39,144 bases of DNA from Thermoleophilia bacterium (GTDB taxonomy: Bacteria > Actinomycetota > Thermoleophilia > Gaiellales > Gaiellaceae): contig SHVL01000024.1 in assembly GCA_009694305.1 (NCBI GenBank), forward strand, positions 1-39,144. Reading direction: 5' to 3'. The notes beneath the pieces are model-generated. The model made no database searches, was not told where the DNA came from, and saw nothing but the letters and a program-made list of their open reading frames with translations. The first letter of the stretch is position 1. Each line of letters starts with the position of its first letter. The translations under genes were made by a program, and so were the position numbers. Of the stretch, positions 38,990 through 39,144 are shown piece by piece.

Positions 38990-39144
38990 CTACGGCTCCC
39001 AGCCGAGATAGGGTGCTGCGCCGCGTTTCTGGAGTCCGCGCGCGATGATCAGCTTCTGGATCTCGCTCGTGCCCTCCCAGATCCGGTCTACCCGCACCTC
39101 GCGGAAGAAGCGCGCCGCCGCGTTCTCGTGCATGTAGCCACGGC
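38990..39144 (-). CDS. Acyl-CoA dehydrogenase, C-terminal fragment
   Basis: The last ~50 codons of an acyl-CoA dehydrogenase whose remainder lies outside the window. The diagnostic C-terminal signature is GYMHENAAARFFREVRVDRI followed by WEGTSEIQKLIIAR. Its Gly-Tyr-Met and Glu-Gly-Thr-Ser-Glu elements contact FAD and the substrate in flavin-dependent fatty acyl-CoA oxidation. The stop TAG is at 38990-38992. The 3' end is intact and the accessory island begins within 35-50 bp of it, which may mark the insertion boundary. Confidence 0.9.
   Translation of the reverse strand, partial: RGYMHENAAARFFREVRVDRIWEGTSEIQKLIIARGLQKRGAAPYLGWEP

Noticed and set aside
1-39144. CRISPR arrays, tRNA and rRNA genes
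   Set aside because: No regularly spaced repeats, no cloverleaf with a T-arm motif and no rRNA segments were found by eye; a covariance-model scan would be needed to exclude tRNAs fully.

Overview
The window is about 39 kb of high-GC bacterial chromosome with densely packed genes. Likely source (inference): a high-GC Actinomycetota, perhaps Thermoleophilia (Gaiellales/Solirubrobacterales). The reasons are the GC-rich codon use, frequent GTG/TTG starts, 4-base ATGA/GTGA gene overlaps, and many starts preceded by a TANNNT -10-like hexamer only 6-9 nt upstream, as in leaderless transcripts. No rRNA, tRNA or CRISPR array was seen. The 3' end of an acyl-CoA dehydrogenase gene is cut by the right edge.

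Region 1 (0.2-13.1 kb) has a phosphate/polyphosphate theme. It holds a Pit phosphate transporter with its DUF47/PhoU-like partner, then, divergently, a CYTH-CHAD protein and a MutT1-like Nudix hydrolase. On the opposite strand lie ppk1 and a Ppx/GppA phosphatase, preceded by a Rieske oxygenase. Between them are ettA and a heterodimeric ABC exporter whose two nucleotide-binding domains have complementary degeneration, so only one composite ATPase site should work.

Region 2 (13.2-18.0 kb) is a glycan-export locus: an intact ABC-2 permease/ATPase pair, and divergently a GT4-type glycosyltransferase, an HprK-like kinase and a nucleotidyltransferase-like gene. The glycosyltransferase and nucleotidyltransferase are broken by frame changes, and the former also by internal deletions.

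Region 3 (18.0-25.6 kb) is a compact set of amide-bond enzymes: an M20 deacylase, a membrane-anchored ATP-grasp enzyme and a C45 autoproteolytic acyltransferase/hydrolase in one tight operon. It is followed by a convergent class III aminotransferase, an M2 dipeptidyl carboxypeptidase and a VOC protein. This is one of two candidates for an undescribed system.

Region 4 (25.6-35.2 kb) carries a CPA-type antiporter, a short gene remnant, and an overlapping operon of secreted protein, OmpR-type regulator and histidine kinase. A further secreted protein gene lies downstream. Two near-identical 23-bp direct-repeat boxes sit upstream of the operon and of that downstream gene, at the same distance from plausible -10 elements, and look like the regulator's own targets. 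TypA/BipA, an NDP-forming acyl-CoA synthetase and a cupin follow.

Region 5 (35.2-39.0 kb) is an accessory island: two small membrane proteins, a hairpin and tandem-repeat zone, a HUH-type replication-initiator-like protein, a 63-residue protein and a large serine recombinase. It has the make-up of a very small integrative element with its own Rep. A 14-15 bp repeat occurs three times in the island, one copy next to the recombinase start. This is the second candidate system.
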